Of a stretch of 64,000 nucleotides of DNA, positions 1-10,674 are shown in pieces (positions within the stretch are counted from its first letter, which is position 1; every line of letters begins with the position of its first letter). The notes beneath the pieces are model-generated. The model did not search any database, was not told the origin of the DNA, and saw nothing but the letters and a program-made list of their open reading frames with translations. The translations under genes were made by a program, and so were the position numbers. This stretch comes from Petrolisthes cinctipes (lineage: Eukaryota > Arthropoda > Malacostraca > Decapoda > Porcellanidae), in NCBI GenBank assembly GCA_033782935.1, contig JAWQEG010000737.1:62001-126000 (forward strand), written 5' to 3'.

Positions 1-305
1 AGATTGAAGTGAATGGAATTCCCCTCTCACTCTGGTACCAAGACCGGATGGCAAGATGCGGTTTGTATCGATTTTCGGAAACTTAATGGTCTATCTCGGA
101 CAGACACCTATCCCCTGCCCTGATAATCCTGTAGACAAAATTAGGGTGGCAACCTTAATTATCAAGGGGTACTGGCTGGTTCTGCTTACTGAGCGTTCCA
201 AGCAACTCACCAGTTTTGTGGTAAGCGGGGCTGTGTACCATTGCCAGGTTATGCCGTTTGGTTTGATGAATGCTCCGTCAACTTTCCAGCGAATTATGGA
301 CAGGG
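1..305 (+). pseudogene. Gypsy/Ty3-type reverse transcriptase fragment, frameshifted
   Basis: The translated segment carries Gypsy-family RT landmarks: an IDFRKLN block, a GYW followed by an LTERSKQ block, and VMPFGLMNAPSTFQRIM just before the end. The IDFRKLN block lies in a different frame from the downstream part, so at least one frameshift is present. The catalytic YxDD box is not reached because the sequence is cut at about 305 by a non-LTR leader fragment. It resembles the pol of Mag/CsRN1-like Gypsy elements more than the env-bearing elements M and N of this window, whose equivalent block reads RMPFGLCNAPSTFQRM. It begins before the window, so its true length is unknown. It is not functional. 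Confidence 0.8.
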
Positions 306-443
306 CCCCCTCAACGGGAATCGCCTTGACGTGGTGGGGGGGGCTTGCGTGTCTCTGAGACCTGGCGAGCTAGACTAGAAAGGGCTCCGGCCCCTGCTCT
401 GCCCCGATTTCGGGGAGAGAGGGCTTCCCATGCTAGTAAGGTT
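306..443 (+). mobile_element. I-like family copy D: 5' leader fragment only
   Basis: This GC-rich stretch matches the 5' leader of the I-like non-LTR family seen at 32893-33030 on plus and at 63850-63985 on minus. The shared landmarks are CCTTGACGTGGTGGGGG, CTGAGACCTGG and GGGGAGAGAGGGCTTCCCATG. It stops after AGTAAGGTT, where the GATTGATT tail of copy A begins. The remainder of this leader is not seen on the far side of copies A and C, so this is a truncated scrap rather than one half of an interrupted copy. Confidence 0.75.
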
Positions 444-618
444 GATTGATTGATTTAGAAATGCCATGAGGCATTTGGCTATGGTCATATACCGCCCAAC
501 ACAAAGTAGTCATCTACATCATTAATAAAATATTTACACAAACTAAACAGACTTCTCCACCCCGAAAGGGATAGGCATCATGAATAAATGAACATACAAA
601 CTAATAGGCACATTTATA

Positions 619-620
<2 letters not shown>

Positions 621-650
<30 letters not shown>
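621..650 (+). repeat. A30 homopolymer in the 3' UTR of copy A
   Basis: Thirty consecutive A residues on plus (T on the element's coding strand) lie inside the 3' UTR and are absent from the matching place in copies C, F, H and K. It may be slippage growth or a scar of a nested insertion. Confidence 0.9.
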
Positions 651-655
<5 letters not shown>

Positions 656-726
656 CTACTTCAAGTAAAATATATAAAAGATAAGAAAACGTTGAACTAT
701 CTAAACAGCCATAAATATAATAAAAT

Positions 727-3700
727 TCACAACTTTTGGAGGTAAGAACCGTCACCCTTACGGTACTCGGAGAGGTGCCTAAGACGAAGGTCCCCAAGGC
801 TGGGACACTCGACAATAAGATGCCGTACTGTCAAAGGGACAAGACAATCATCACAGTAGGGAGGGTGAGCCCTCTCCATTAAAAATCCATGAGGCAATAA
901 TGTGTGGCCAATGCGGAGACGGACAAGAGCTGTCTCCCACCGGCGGGACAGGCCACTGTAGCTCCACAAACCAAGACGCTGGCGGATGTCGCGGAGCTTG
1001 TTAGCCCCGACGGCGTCCCATCTGTCCTGCCAGCAGGAACGAACGGTAGCATTTATGTAGGGTCCACTGCAGGAACAGGATGACGCCTGGCAGGAGGCCG
1101 GGAATTGGAGACCGCTGCCTTAGCCAGGGCGTCAGCCCGCTCATTCCCATCAACACCCACATGGGCCGGGACCCAACAAAAAGTGACTTTCCGTCCACGA
1201 CGACCCAGGAGGACAAGCCACTCAAGAATGGCCAACACCAGGGGATGGGAAGAGTTAAAATTGCACAAGGCCTGCAAGGCACTAGAGGAATCGCTAAAAA
1301 TAGTAAACGAAGGCTTAAGGAAGAGTAAAAATCACTTGGAGGGCATATAAAATGGCCGAGAGCTCAGCAGTAAAAATGGACATGACTGAAGGGAGCCTGC
1401 CTCCACGGCAAAATTCAGGAAAGACAACTCCAAAGCCAACTCCAGCATCAGACTTTGACCCATCAGTGTATACAGGGAGGGACTCCCTGTGAGTGAAGGC
1501 ATGTTCTAAAAAGAGGGAACGAGCCACTGGAGGAGGAAGAGATTCCTTCTTATCTGTAAAGCAGGTGCAGGGGAAAACTTCTGGAAGAAGCCATGGAGCC
1601 ACCCTGGGGACCCTCACAGGACAAATCTGGTAGTCATCTATGCCCATCTCCTCCATAGCCTTCCTGACCCGGAAGCCAAAGGGCCATGGTGTACGAGAAT
1701 GTAAAAGGTAGTACTGAGACATGATATCAGATGACACCGCCAAGCAAGGTAGGGAGTCAGGAAGTCGATGTAATCGATGCCAACAACGAACCATCAAGGA
1801 CTGACGACGGAGATCAAGAGGTGGCTCATTAGCGTCCACCAGGAGACTGGGGATTGGGGACGACCTAAAGGCTCCGGTCGCCAGACGTACTCCAGCATGA
1901 TGAACAGGGTCTAAAACTCTGAGACGGGCATCGGTGGCAGAAGAGTACACCTCACACCCATAGTCGAGTTTTGACCTAATAAGAACATGGTATAGGCGGA
2001 GGAGGGTGGCCCGATCAGCCCCCCAGGATGTATGGCTCAGGACCCTCAACAGGTTAAGAGCCTTGAGGCAAGAGACCTTAAGTGTACGTAAGTGGGGAAC
2101 CCAAGTCAAACGTTTGTCAAAAAGGAGACCCAAAAAGCGAGTCTCCTCGACACATCGTATCCGATGACCATACATGAATAAGTTCGGATCCGGGTGGACG
2201 CCTCGGATGCGGCAGAAGTGCATAGCAACTGTCTTGGAAGGAGAAAATCGAAACCCATGAGAACCAGTCCAACGTGACACCCTGTCAAGGGCAAGCTGCA
2301 TGCGCCGCTCCGCCACTGACATACGGGAAGCAGCAAACCAGACTGCTAGGTCGTCAACGTACATCGAGTTAGCTATACCGTCTGGAAGGGATGAGGCAAT
2401 GGCATTAATTGCTACTGCAAACAATGTGACACTGAGGACGCTTCCCTGGGGGACGCCCTTCTCCTGTGCAACAGATGCTGAGTGGGTTGTACCAACCCTC
2501 ACAGAAAAACTGCGACAACTGAGAAACTCCTTAAGAAATCGTGGAAGGCGACCCCGCAGGCCATATAAATGGAGTTGCTGCAGGATGCCATATTGCCATG
2601 TAGTGTCATAGGCTTTCTCTAAATCAAAGAATACACAGACAAGGTGTTCATGTCGTGCAAGGGCCTCACATGCAGCAGCTTCCAAACTGACCAGAGCATC
2701 TGTAGTGGAACGGTATTTACGAAAGCCAGACAGAAAATCACCCCGTTCCAAGAAGTATACCAGTCTGACATTCACCATCTTTTCAAATAGTTTACAGAGA
2801 CAGGAGGTCAAGGCAATTGGTCGATAATTGAGGGCAACACCAGAGTCCTTGCCCGGCTTGAGGAAAGGAAGGATGGTAGCAACCCTCCACCCAGAAGGGA
2901 AGACACCCTCCAGCCAGATTCTGATATATACAGCTAAAAGAAATGAGATCGCTTCCTCACCCAAATGTCGTAACATTGCATATGGGATGTTGTCTGGCCC
3001 AGGAGAAGTGTCGCCGCAGAGAGAGAGAGCAGAATGCAGGTCTCTCAGGGTGAATATATGGTTATAACTTTCATTCTCGTTCCCTGTGAAATCCAGGACT
3101 GTACGCTCCTTGGCTCTTAACTCATGCCTGACAGCCAGAGGTCGAGAGTCACGGCTGGAGACCTTTGCAAAAGCCCCCGCCATGGTATTGGCCACTGTCA
3201 AACCATCCATGATCTTAATTCCATTGACCTTAAGTACAGGTGGAGAACTAGGAGAAAACTTCCCCGCCATCTTACGGACTCTCCTGAACACTTGGGTGAG
3301 TGGAGTTTTAGTATTAATTGAAGACACATAGGCCTTCCAAGATGCACGTCGGGCCTCTTTTAAAACTCGTCTAGCCCGAGCCCTTGCCCGTCGGAAGTCC
3401 TCTAAAAGAGTTGGGTCCCCATGATTGCGACGAAGGCGAGAGAAAGCAGCGCGCTTCTCCCGCACAGCAGTGGTGCAGACTGGTGACCACTAAGGGACAG
3501 GACGTTTGGGAAAGTAGCCAGAAGTTCTAGGGATAGAGTTGAGAGCAGCAGAGTGGAGCATATCAGTGAAATATGTTACAGCCTCGTCAGAGCTACCGAA
3601 ATCGGCTAAAGAAGAGACCGAAGAAGTTAGCTCTCTAATAAAACTGCCAGTCAGCCTTCTCTAATTTCCACCTAGGAAGACGAGACTGTGGTTCGTACCT

Positions 3701-4345
3701 GTTACCTTCTAAAAGTATAGGGAAATGGTCACTGTCATATAAGTCAGGCAACACTCTCCAAGTAAAATCCAACAGAGCACTGGGTGAGCAAAGGGATATG
3801 TCAATGGCGGTAAAAGTCCCAGTAGGGCTATTAAAATGTGTCACATCTCCCGTATTTAAAACCCCTAATCCCTCATCCTCAATAAAAGAAGCCAATAAAA
3901 CACCCCTGGGGTTGACCGAACTGTCACCCCACAGAGGATGATGACCATTAAAATCACCCAATAAAATAAAGGGAGATGGAAGGTCCCGTACAAGATGGTT
4001 GAGATCACCCCTCTCAACTGTAACACTGGGAGGAAGGTATAGACTGCATACAGTGTACGGGCGGTCCATAAAAACCTTGACTGCAACAGCCTGGAGCGGA
4101 GTGTCAAGCTCCAGGCTCGTGCATGGAATATCTCGGCGAACTAGGATGGCAGAGCCACCATGATGACCCTGCCCTTCAAATGAATTGGAATAAAATGCTG
4201 AGTATGCTGGAGGACTGGCAGGAATGTAGTCCCCAAGCATTGTCTCTTGGAGAGAAACACATGCAGGAGAGAAGCTAGAGAGAAGAACGCGCAGTTCCTC
4301 CCAAGAAGCACGCAAGCAACGGCAATTCCACTGAAGGACCTTGAA
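727..4345 (-). pseudogene. ORF2 of copy A: endonuclease, reverse transcriptase, RNase H
   Basis: Read on minus, the endonuclease (3635-4345) shows WNC near its start, LQET, the LLGDFNGHHP block and SDHFPILL, the signature of an APE-type EEP nuclease. The RT (about 1700-3465) shows YRPIALTS, FFDLEKAYDTTW, GVPQGSVLS and an intact YVDDLAVW catalytic box. RNase H follows with YTDGSKSDAG, TAELSAI and a C-terminal HVGVDGNERADALAKAA block (1053-1277). A cysteine/histidine motif, CDDCLVPLTVRHLIVEC, closes the protein near 800-860. Frame breaks lie at about 3470-3635 between endonuclease and RT, at about 1300, and at about 970-1050, so no single ORF remains. It would nick the target, prime and copy element RNA in the nucleus. 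The RT block alone is a 716-codon open frame. Confidence 0.88.
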
Positions 4346-4350
4346 CGGTG

Positions 4351-6354
4351 TTACTTTAGTACTGATTTTTGGGAAGCCTCACGGAGGTACTTCCCACTAC
4401 CACCTCGACCTGAGGGTTTATTCAAACAATAAGATTTGTCTAATCCTGGGCCACTAGAAGAAGAGCGAACCCGAGGAGTAGTACTTGGGGCAGTAAATGG
4501 GACCCGTAGACGAGTCCCTGAAGCATCTGATATGTTAGAAGAAGATAAAGGTATATGAGATGGGATATTCTTTGAAACAATTACATTGGTTCTGTCCTGT
4601 ACAGCACTGGTATCGCTGACACAGGCAGATACATCGACATCCATAATACAGGTGGTAGAATCACTCCGCTGCTCAAGCGGAAGAGAAAGTGAATCTTTTG
4701 AAGTCACAACATCCGTGGCATCCACATTAACTTCACGCCCCTCTGATGATCCCGAAGGAAGCTTGCGAGGAGGAACTTCTGTTGAATCAAGAGATTCATC
4801 AGAGCCACGATAACGTTTCTGGTGAAATTGAGAGGAAACTATGGATGAGTCCACAGAGATGGTTGCCTCACAAGGTGGAACATCTATAGAGTCAAGTGCC
4901 TCAGAGGAACCACAAAGGCGTCTCTGTGGCAGTTTAGGTGACTTAAGTTTCCTTTTGGGAGAGCGTGTGACAGCGTGAACCTCTACCACATGGACACCTT
5001 TAGCTAAAGTCTGAGAATTGTCATCAGTTGAAGGGTCACCAGAATGAGTGTCTGATAAAGTTTCCAAGACAGAGAAACTATTATGTAGAGTAACCTTAGA
5101 AACGTTCTCACTAGAGCAAGAAGCAGCTGCCTCTTGAGAGGGTTGAGAGGGTGCTGCAACCAATTTAGGGCGAAGGGAGGAGGCGTATGTCTTCACACCA
5201 CCATCCTTCTGTCGCCTGAAGTTGAGTTGCCGTCTGGCACTACCTATGCTAATGAATTGAGTATTAGCCAAGTGGAGGATATCCTGCTCAAGTAGGTACA
5301 TCTTACATTGGCGAGAACGCAAGGGGTGAGAATCTCTGCAGTAAAAGCAGTAACTCTCTGACCGACACTCAGAAGTAAGATGTCAAGAGCAGAACAATTA
5401 CCACACCGGGAACGGTTGTTGCAGTTCCTTTTCCCATGACCAAACTCATAACAACAGAAACACTGTAAGGGACGCTCAACAAAAGGGGTTAATGTTAATG
5501 CGATCTGGGATATGCGAGCCATACAAAGTGAGGATGATCATATTTTTACTGCCTTTCATCTTCGTTACTCGTTGGACACTGTCTGAGCACATAGCGAGAA
5601 TGTCCTCTTCTGAGAATTCATACAGGTCCTCATTATATATACGCCCCTTGCTATAATTAAATGTTCGATGTGGTTTAATAGATTCAAACATGCTATCAGA
5701 AGGACAGGGGAGATTGAGGAGCATCATGGCCTGTGTAAGATCTTTGGCTCTGATTAAAACTCCCTTACCATATTTCTTTATGTGGCCCATTGGTAATAAT
5801 TCAATTTCTTTCTCAAGATACCGGGAAGCATGGATAATGTTACCACGTCCCTCCCTGTAGTAAGCCACAAACCAAAAGGGTGTAGGAACCCGACGTTCCT
5901 TTGGGACATGCTCTGCAGAATCATCAAATATATTAGGGCAGTAATCATTGTCACTGTCAACTACATTGATGGTCCGTATCATCTGAACTTTACAATGAGT
6001 ATCCCCCACCGTCAGAGAATCTTTTGACTCAAATGCTGCTTTGGCAGCAGCATTTGTATTGAAAGTAATATTGCACCGATTAGACCTACAATCACTGTCA
6101 TATGTGATTTGGATTCGGAGGACTACTCCAAAGCACTTAAAAAAGGAGTGGATAGCGCCATAGGTAAAGGATGCAAGTACATTCGTTGACATTAACGTGT
6201 CCAAATCATTAACAGGGTTCTTCGACACAAGACCCGACCTGCTAGGTCTACTTTTATTTGCAGCTTTCTGCATCCTACCACGACCAGAGAGTGACGTCTC
6301 GAGGGCCTGGTCGACCACCGCTCGAGGAAGAGATTGTGGCTTTACTTTATCCAT
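4351..6354 (-). pseudogene. ORF1 (Gag-like, zinc-knuckle) of copy A
   Basis: Translation starts at the ATG at 6354 with MDKVKPQSLPR, the same start as in copies F and K. The N-terminal half has the conserved block SRPSRSG...NPVNDLDTLM and a region around PTPFWFVAYYREG. Further on is a cysteine-rich part (CFCCYEFGHGKRNCNNRSRCGNC), typical of the RNA-binding knuckles of non-LTR ORF1 proteins, then a Ser-rich tail ending in SVLK. Frame changes at about 5500 and 5300 split it into three overlapping frames. ORF1 proteins package element RNA as a ribonucleoprotein. Its stop overlaps the region that opens ORF2, so ORF2 probably relies on reinitiation or frameshifting. Confidence 0.85.
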
Positions 6355-6366
6355 ATATAAAAGATT

Positions 6367-7150
6367 TAATGTCGTGGCAGCAAAGTCACTTTTTGTTGGG
6401 GCCCGGCCTATGTGGGTGTCGATGGGAATGAGTTGGCTGACGCCCTGGCTAAGGCTGCGGTCTCCAATTCTCGGCCTCCTGCCATGCGTCATCCTGATCC
6501 TGCAGTGGACCTTCGTCCCTACATAGATGCTACCATTCGTTCCTGCTGGCATGACAGATGGGACGCTGTTGGGGCTAACAAGCTCTGCGACATCCGCCAG
6601 CGCCTTGGTTTGTGGAGCTACAGTGGCCTGTCCCGCCGGTGGGAGATGGCTCTTGTCCATCTCCTCATTGGCCACACATTATTGACTTTTTAATGGAGAG
6701 GGCTCACCCTACCTACTGTGATGATTGTCTGGTTCCTTTGACAGTACGGCATCTTATTGTCGAGTGTCCCAGCCTTGGGGACCTTCGTCGTAGGCACCTC
6801 TCCGAGTACCGGGAGGGTGACAGTTCTTACAGTCTCTCCCAGGTGCTCGGGAAGGAGGCTTGTAGTGTGGGAGGGAACACCCTATCCTATGTGGAGGAGG
6901 CTGGCCTTCTCTACAAAATATGATTTTATGATATTTTTGGTTTTTAGATGGTTTGATTTTTTTTTTTATGTCGACGGATTCTTTTAGTAATAATGTGCTT
7001 TTTAGTATGTGTGTCTTTTAATCATATTGCCTATGCCTTTCGGGTGTTCATGTTTTTTTAATTATGTAGATGACAATTTTATGTTGGGCGGTATATGACC
7101 TTAGCTGTTGCGCCGCCAGATGCTTAGTTGCATCAAAAATCAATTAATCA
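6367..7150 (+). mobile_element. I-like family copy C, 5'-truncated 3' end
   Basis: Plus-strand fragment holding the C-terminal part of ORF2 and the complete 3' UTR, ending in AATCAATTAATCAA at about 7137-7150. It stands head to head with copy A: both 3' tails point outwards and the junction is at about 6360-6370. Because it overlaps in content with the RNase H region of copy A, it is a second copy rather than a twin-primed inversion of the same insertion. Confidence 0.82.
6371..6923 (+). pseudogene. ORF2 C-terminus of copy C (RNase H end and Cys/His tail)
   Basis: The segment opens within the RNase H block (GVDGNELADALAKAAVSNSRPPA) and continues to the CDDCLVPLTVRHLIVEC motif and the terminal SYVEEAGLLYKI. 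At least one frame change separates the RNase H end (frame ending at about 6690) from the C-terminal motif (about 6670-6923). Both the endonuclease and the RT are missing, so it cannot act on its own. Confidence 0.8.
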
Positions 7151-7599
7151 ATTATGGTCAGGGTGGTGGATGGCATTCCGAACAGTACAGTGTACATTGA
7201 TTATGTGGTTGTGTATGACACAACACCTTTTCACCCTCAAATCTAAAAAACTTCATATAAAAAAAGTTGACTTGTATAATAAAAAAAAAGAACTACATAT
7301 CAACAAAATTTACACTCATAACAAAAACAAAAAAAACTGCAAATTAGAATAGTTGACATTTAATTTAAAAAAAGTTCCTTTCAAATTAAAATACTGGGAT
7401 TTCAAATGAAAAAGGTTGCCCTTCGATTTAAAAAAAGCTGAATTAAAAAAAAAAAAAAAAACTCACTTTTTAAATGTTTACTTTCAAATTACAATAAAGG
7501 AATTTCCTCAGCCTTGGGGGGAACCTCGTATTTAAGCCCGATCCGCCTATACTTGGGTAGGGAGTCAAACCATTAGACCCTTTCAGCGCCCAGCATTTC
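7151..7599. other. AT-rich spacer with A homopolymers
   Basis: About 450 bases with many A runs (for example 7281-7289 and 7445-7461) and a degenerate internal pattern of AAAAAAGTTG / TTTCAAATT words. The longest frame is lysine and asparagine repeats caused by the base bias. No gene, RNA or transposon end was recognised. Confidence 0.6.
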
Positions 7600-7623
7600 C
7601 ACTTTGGTTGGCCATGTGCTGTA

Positions 7624-7693
7624 ATGCTGGGATCGGGGTCACACATTGTCGAATCGGCTGCGCGAATGGCCGCGAACGAAAAAATGGCCGATT
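7624..7693 (+). repeat. Left arm of inverted repeat (Harbinger relic)
   Basis: The arm runs from ATGCTGGGATCGGGGTCACA to AAAATGGCCGATT. It matches the reverse complement of 8905-8969 with the shared cores CGGCTGCGCGAATG and GGGGTCACA and a few small gaps. Confidence 0.75.
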
Positions 7694-8090
7694 CGTCTAG
7701 ATTCCCCGTCTGGAAAAGCCTAGGCTCTTGACAGAAATCGCCATTTTGAGCGACCCCATCGTAATGTCTCTCGACCATCATGTGTGCATTCACCCTGTCA
7801 ACGCAATCGTTGAAGACAAGGCGCAATATATTCGAGGGAATATATTGTATCCCCCAACTTGCGATGGCGATGTATCGTAAGGCTGGCGAATTCACTACGA
7901 TGTGATACCATTTAGGGCGATAATTTGCAATAGATTCTCGCATGCATTGAGATTGCCCTACGTTCATCTAGCGACAGTTCGCTAGACATTCGTGGGCACG
8001 TTGTGGGTCGGGCACGGTGTATATATAGTGGGTGCCCAGTATCTGGCTACACAATGCCCAAAATACTCCTTCAGCAGCTGCATTGCCATC

Positions 8091-8410
8091 ATGGAGTACC
8101 TTAATCTTATCACTGAAGACATTGTGGAGGATCCTGAATTCGTGAAAGCTTTTCTTTTCTATCAAAGAAGCAACATAATGACCATGATCAGGCTCTGGTC
8201 ACACCTCAAAAACCCTAGGAAGAGTAGGAAGCCCCGAAGTGTCTGGATACGCCTCTACCTAACCCCGTCGTGCCTCCCATGGACATCATGAGAATCTCAT
8301 GCGTGAACTGGCAGAAGAAGATCCACTACTCTATAGGAACTTCACCCGTCTGGATGCTGACCTTTTCAATCAAATTGTTGAACGAGTATGACCCCACATT
8401 GAAAAATATT
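8091..8410 (+). pseudogene. PIF/Harbinger (HARBI1-like) transposase N-terminal fragment
   Basis: The first frame starts at the ATG at 8091 and reaches PRSVWIRLYL before a TGA at 8289-8291. The next frame gives NLMRELAEEDPLLYRNFTRL and then DADLFNQIVERV, a stop, and PHIEK. The order VWxRxxL, then LMxELxxEDPxxYxNFxRL, then FxxIxERVxPxIxK, is the hallmark of the N-terminus of HARBI1-like nucleases. One frameshift and one in-frame stop are present. Sequence downstream of 8400 does not continue the family (no DDE nuclease domain), so the gene is truncated as well as broken. Confidence 0.72.
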
Positions 8411-8904
8411 TTTTTTTGCCATTCTTTGGCATTTTAGGCATGGTGATGGGATAGGGGCACGTGTAGCAGGTGGCGAAAGAATGTCCATGTATCGCAGCGG
8501 CTGGGTGAGAGTGAGAGACTGAGCATTGTCCCCTTCGTCTGTATGGGCGAGCGAGCTGAGCGTGGAAATGCTTCGTTAACACTGTCAGTCCCTGAAGTTG
8601 CTCGATACACCCACGCAGCATCGTCATTATTGGCGTTCCTATGGAGATAGAACGCAATAGGGACGCTATTTTATTGTAGGCAATGGCGAATCACGTACGA
8701 CCCTCCGGCTAATCAACTGCTATAATTCGCCATAAGCCGATTCTCTGAGGCTGGATGGCGAAAGTTTTGAAATTTTCAAGAGTTTCGAGCATTCTGGCAA
8801 TACCCTGAGATGGCACGCCATACTCGGCAACACCGCTTCGAACCTAGAAGAAGGCAAACGAATAAGTAGGCGAATTCCTGGCGAATTGAACGTAATGGAC
8901 CGAC

Positions 8905-8969
8905 AATCGGCCATTTTTGGGCTTCGCGATCATTCGCGCAGCCGATCTGCCAATTTGTGACCCCAGCAT
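8905..8969 (-). repeat. Right arm of inverted repeat (Harbinger relic)
   Basis: The arm runs from AATCGGCCATTTTT to TGTGACCCCAGCAT and pairs with 7624-7693. The arms are about 1.2 kb apart. Confidence 0.75.
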
Positions 8970-8980
8970 AAGGTTGTTCC

Positions 8981-9760
8981 TTGCTTCCCTTCTCCAAGCC
9001 TTGTGACCTAGAGGTGGTGTTGAGCCCACACCTCCATTTGCGCTGCAAGTGCTGATGAATCGGAAGGATGCAAAGCCAGGAAGGAATGCTTGTCAACCCT
9101 ACCATGAAATGGTTCATGGAGTGACCCGAGTTTGTCCACAGTTAACTGCATCCTTGCACAAGGCTTGGAGGGGCCCGTGTCGGTTGGCAAGGCGACGCTC
9201 TACCAAATGATTTGACGAGAGGTCTATGTAAATGAATTCCAATAAAAGAAAAAAAAAATGTCTGATAGCATATTACAAGCTCATTTATGGAGCTGGTTCC
9301 ATACCTTAGCAGACGGTATGAATTAGCATTACTTATAAACTCACAGTTACATAAAAAAAAATGGAGTACATGTTCTTAAAATAAGACATTTGAATTTGAG
9401 GCTTTTATTATCGTCAGGAATAATCTTTGCAGAAAATGAAAAATAGTCAATATTTATACCCATTTCCTTTGTATAGCATTCCATGGTAATTAAGTAACTT
9501 ATTTTATACAAACGGAAATTAAAACAATATCCAATTTTTTTTATCAATATGACTTACCCTGTTAAATAAAAATCAGATAGATAACATAGTATGGGAATTT
9601 CTCATAAACTGAAATTGAAAAAATTCCTCACATACTGGTCATTCTTATATGTTTATGAAAATAATAACAACATCAATAATAGAGAAAGAGATCAAAGTAA
9701 ACCATGATACATTACTTGTCAGTATAAATGTAGGAGTATTCAAAATTACTTCAAACTCAT
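8981..9760. other. Gene-free spacer
   Basis: The first part (8981-9230) is of normal composition with no recognisable product. From about 9235 it is AT-rich with short A runs. Frames here are short and resemble nothing known. It is probably untranslated flank of the Tc1-type transposase relic that begins at 9761. Confidence 0.55.
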
Positions 9761-10161
9761 TCAGTTATCACCCATGTCTAAGACCTTCATATGCATCACG
9801 CCAGGAAAATGTTTTTGCACGCGGTTGCAGGTTTTCAGGCAAAGCAAGGGTCTGATACTGGTAACAGCCTTATCAATGTAGCCTTCTAGGAATTGCATGC
9901 GATACTCCATCTGCGTCATGCCAGTGGGGGTTTCCATAACCGATGCAAAATTTTCTGCCATATCTCGCTTCATGGCGGCTTTTATGACACTCCAGCATTC
10001 TTCTATTGGATATAGCGGAGCACAATACGGACTCCCACGGACTATTTTTTCTCCATCGAACTCCTATTCTTCTGCAACGCATTCAATGCCAGAATGAACA
10101 GGTGCATTGTCACACACAACAATATTGTTATGGAGAGAGGCTCCGTAATTGTGCGTAGTAT
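9761..10161 (-). pseudogene. Tc1/IS630-type transposase, C-terminal part
   Basis: Read on minus from 10161, the fragment shows VVCDNAPVHSG, the block with the second catalytic Asp, and then PYCAPLYPIEECWSVIKAAM, which carries the final catalytic Glu. About 35 residues separate the two, in line with D34E-D37E members of the Tc1/mariner/IS630 superfamily. An in-frame TAG lies between them at about 10070. The C-terminal tail ends with VLDMGDN and a stop at 9761. The N-terminal half lies 17.7 kb away at 27826-28580 because element N is inserted in the gene. Flanks join in frame at the insertion site after allowing for a 3-4 bp duplication. Confidence 0.8.
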
Positions 10162-10649
10162 TGTACCAGTTATAACTACATGTATCTACATATAATATAC
10201 CTACATATACCTAGTAAGTCATATACCATGTACCCTCACATGATCGCTCAAACTATCTGACCTAGACTAGATCTGATCAAGGGAACCAAGCTTCATCAGC
10301 AATAAGTGACGTCACAAGTCACGGGGGACAACACAGAGAGCTCTTCTTGTGCCCTCCTATAGAGTAGTATGCTAGAGATACCCAATCGCAACACAAGGGG
10401 GTCTCATAGCCATCTCTCTTTTTAAAGTTAGCTCCTAAGCCTAACTTAACCCTTTTGTGAAATCTGTACTACCACTTGGGTTATTAATAAAATCTTGTTA
10501 AATCAAGACAAGGTGTGCTAACTCTCCATACCATAATAATCACCTAACCTATTCTAAAAATATACTCCGAAGAGAAAAAGCCTACCACACTACAACAACA
10601 ACAACAACAACGACATCAACTAGACTGATTTGTGTAGTGACCGCTCCAC
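10162..10649 (+). repeat. 5' LTR of element N
   Basis: It begins TGTACCAGTTATAACTAC and ends near GACCGCTCCAC, and is repeated at 27341-27825. It contains an AATAAA at about 10484 that could serve for polyadenylation, and a short (ACA)n run near 10590-10612 that is longer than in the 3' LTR. The exact last base is uncertain by 2-3 positions. Confidence 0.85.
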
Positions 10650-10660
10650 TAGCACATATT

Positions 10661-10674
10661 TGGTGAACAACGGT
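10661..10674 (+). promoter_or_regulatory. Candidate primer-binding site of element N
   Basis: TGGTGAACAACGGT starts about 11 bases after the LTR and begins with TGG, as required for pairing with a tRNA CCA end. The spacing is longer than usual and the tRNA was not identified. Confidence 0.35.

Larger units (their letters stand above)
444..6366 (-). mobile_element. I-like non-LTR retrotransposon copy A, nearly complete
   Basis: The copy runs on minus from ORF1 (start codon at 6354) through ORF2 to a 3' end with a (GATT)n tail at 444-457. ORF1 has zinc knuckles. ORF2 has endonuclease, reverse transcriptase and RNase H, which places it in the RNase H-bearing I group (I/Nimb-like) of non-LTR elements; clade assignment is inference. 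The 5' leader found in copies F and K is missing: homology stops at about 6360, just upstream of the ORF1 ATG. The 3' UTR holds a 30-nt A run on plus at 621-650. Several frameshifts and stops make it non-autonomous, but the RT catalytic box is intact. Confidence 0.88.
7600..8980. mobile_element. Relic of a PIF/Harbinger-type DNA transposon with subterminal inverted repeats
   Basis: The stretch is bounded by an imperfect inverted repeat (7624-7693 and 8905-8969) and contains a recognisable Harbinger transposase N-terminus (8091-8410). The word GGCGAATT or its reverse occurs repeatedly on the inner sides (for example near 7888, 8683, 8725, 8870 and 8882), as expected for subterminal transposase-binding repeats, though that role is inference. 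The catalytic half of the transposase is missing, so this is a deleted, non-autonomous copy. Exact outer ends and the target duplication could not be fixed. Confidence 0.55.

Noticed and set aside
5476..6675. A 399-codon frame as a gene in its own right
   Set aside because: Only the part up to 6354 is ORF1 of copy A; the N-terminal 100 residues are antisense of copy C.
444..7150. Twin-priming inversion of a single insertion
   Set aside because: Copy C overlaps copy A in content (RNase H and 3' UTR), so two separate copies are needed.
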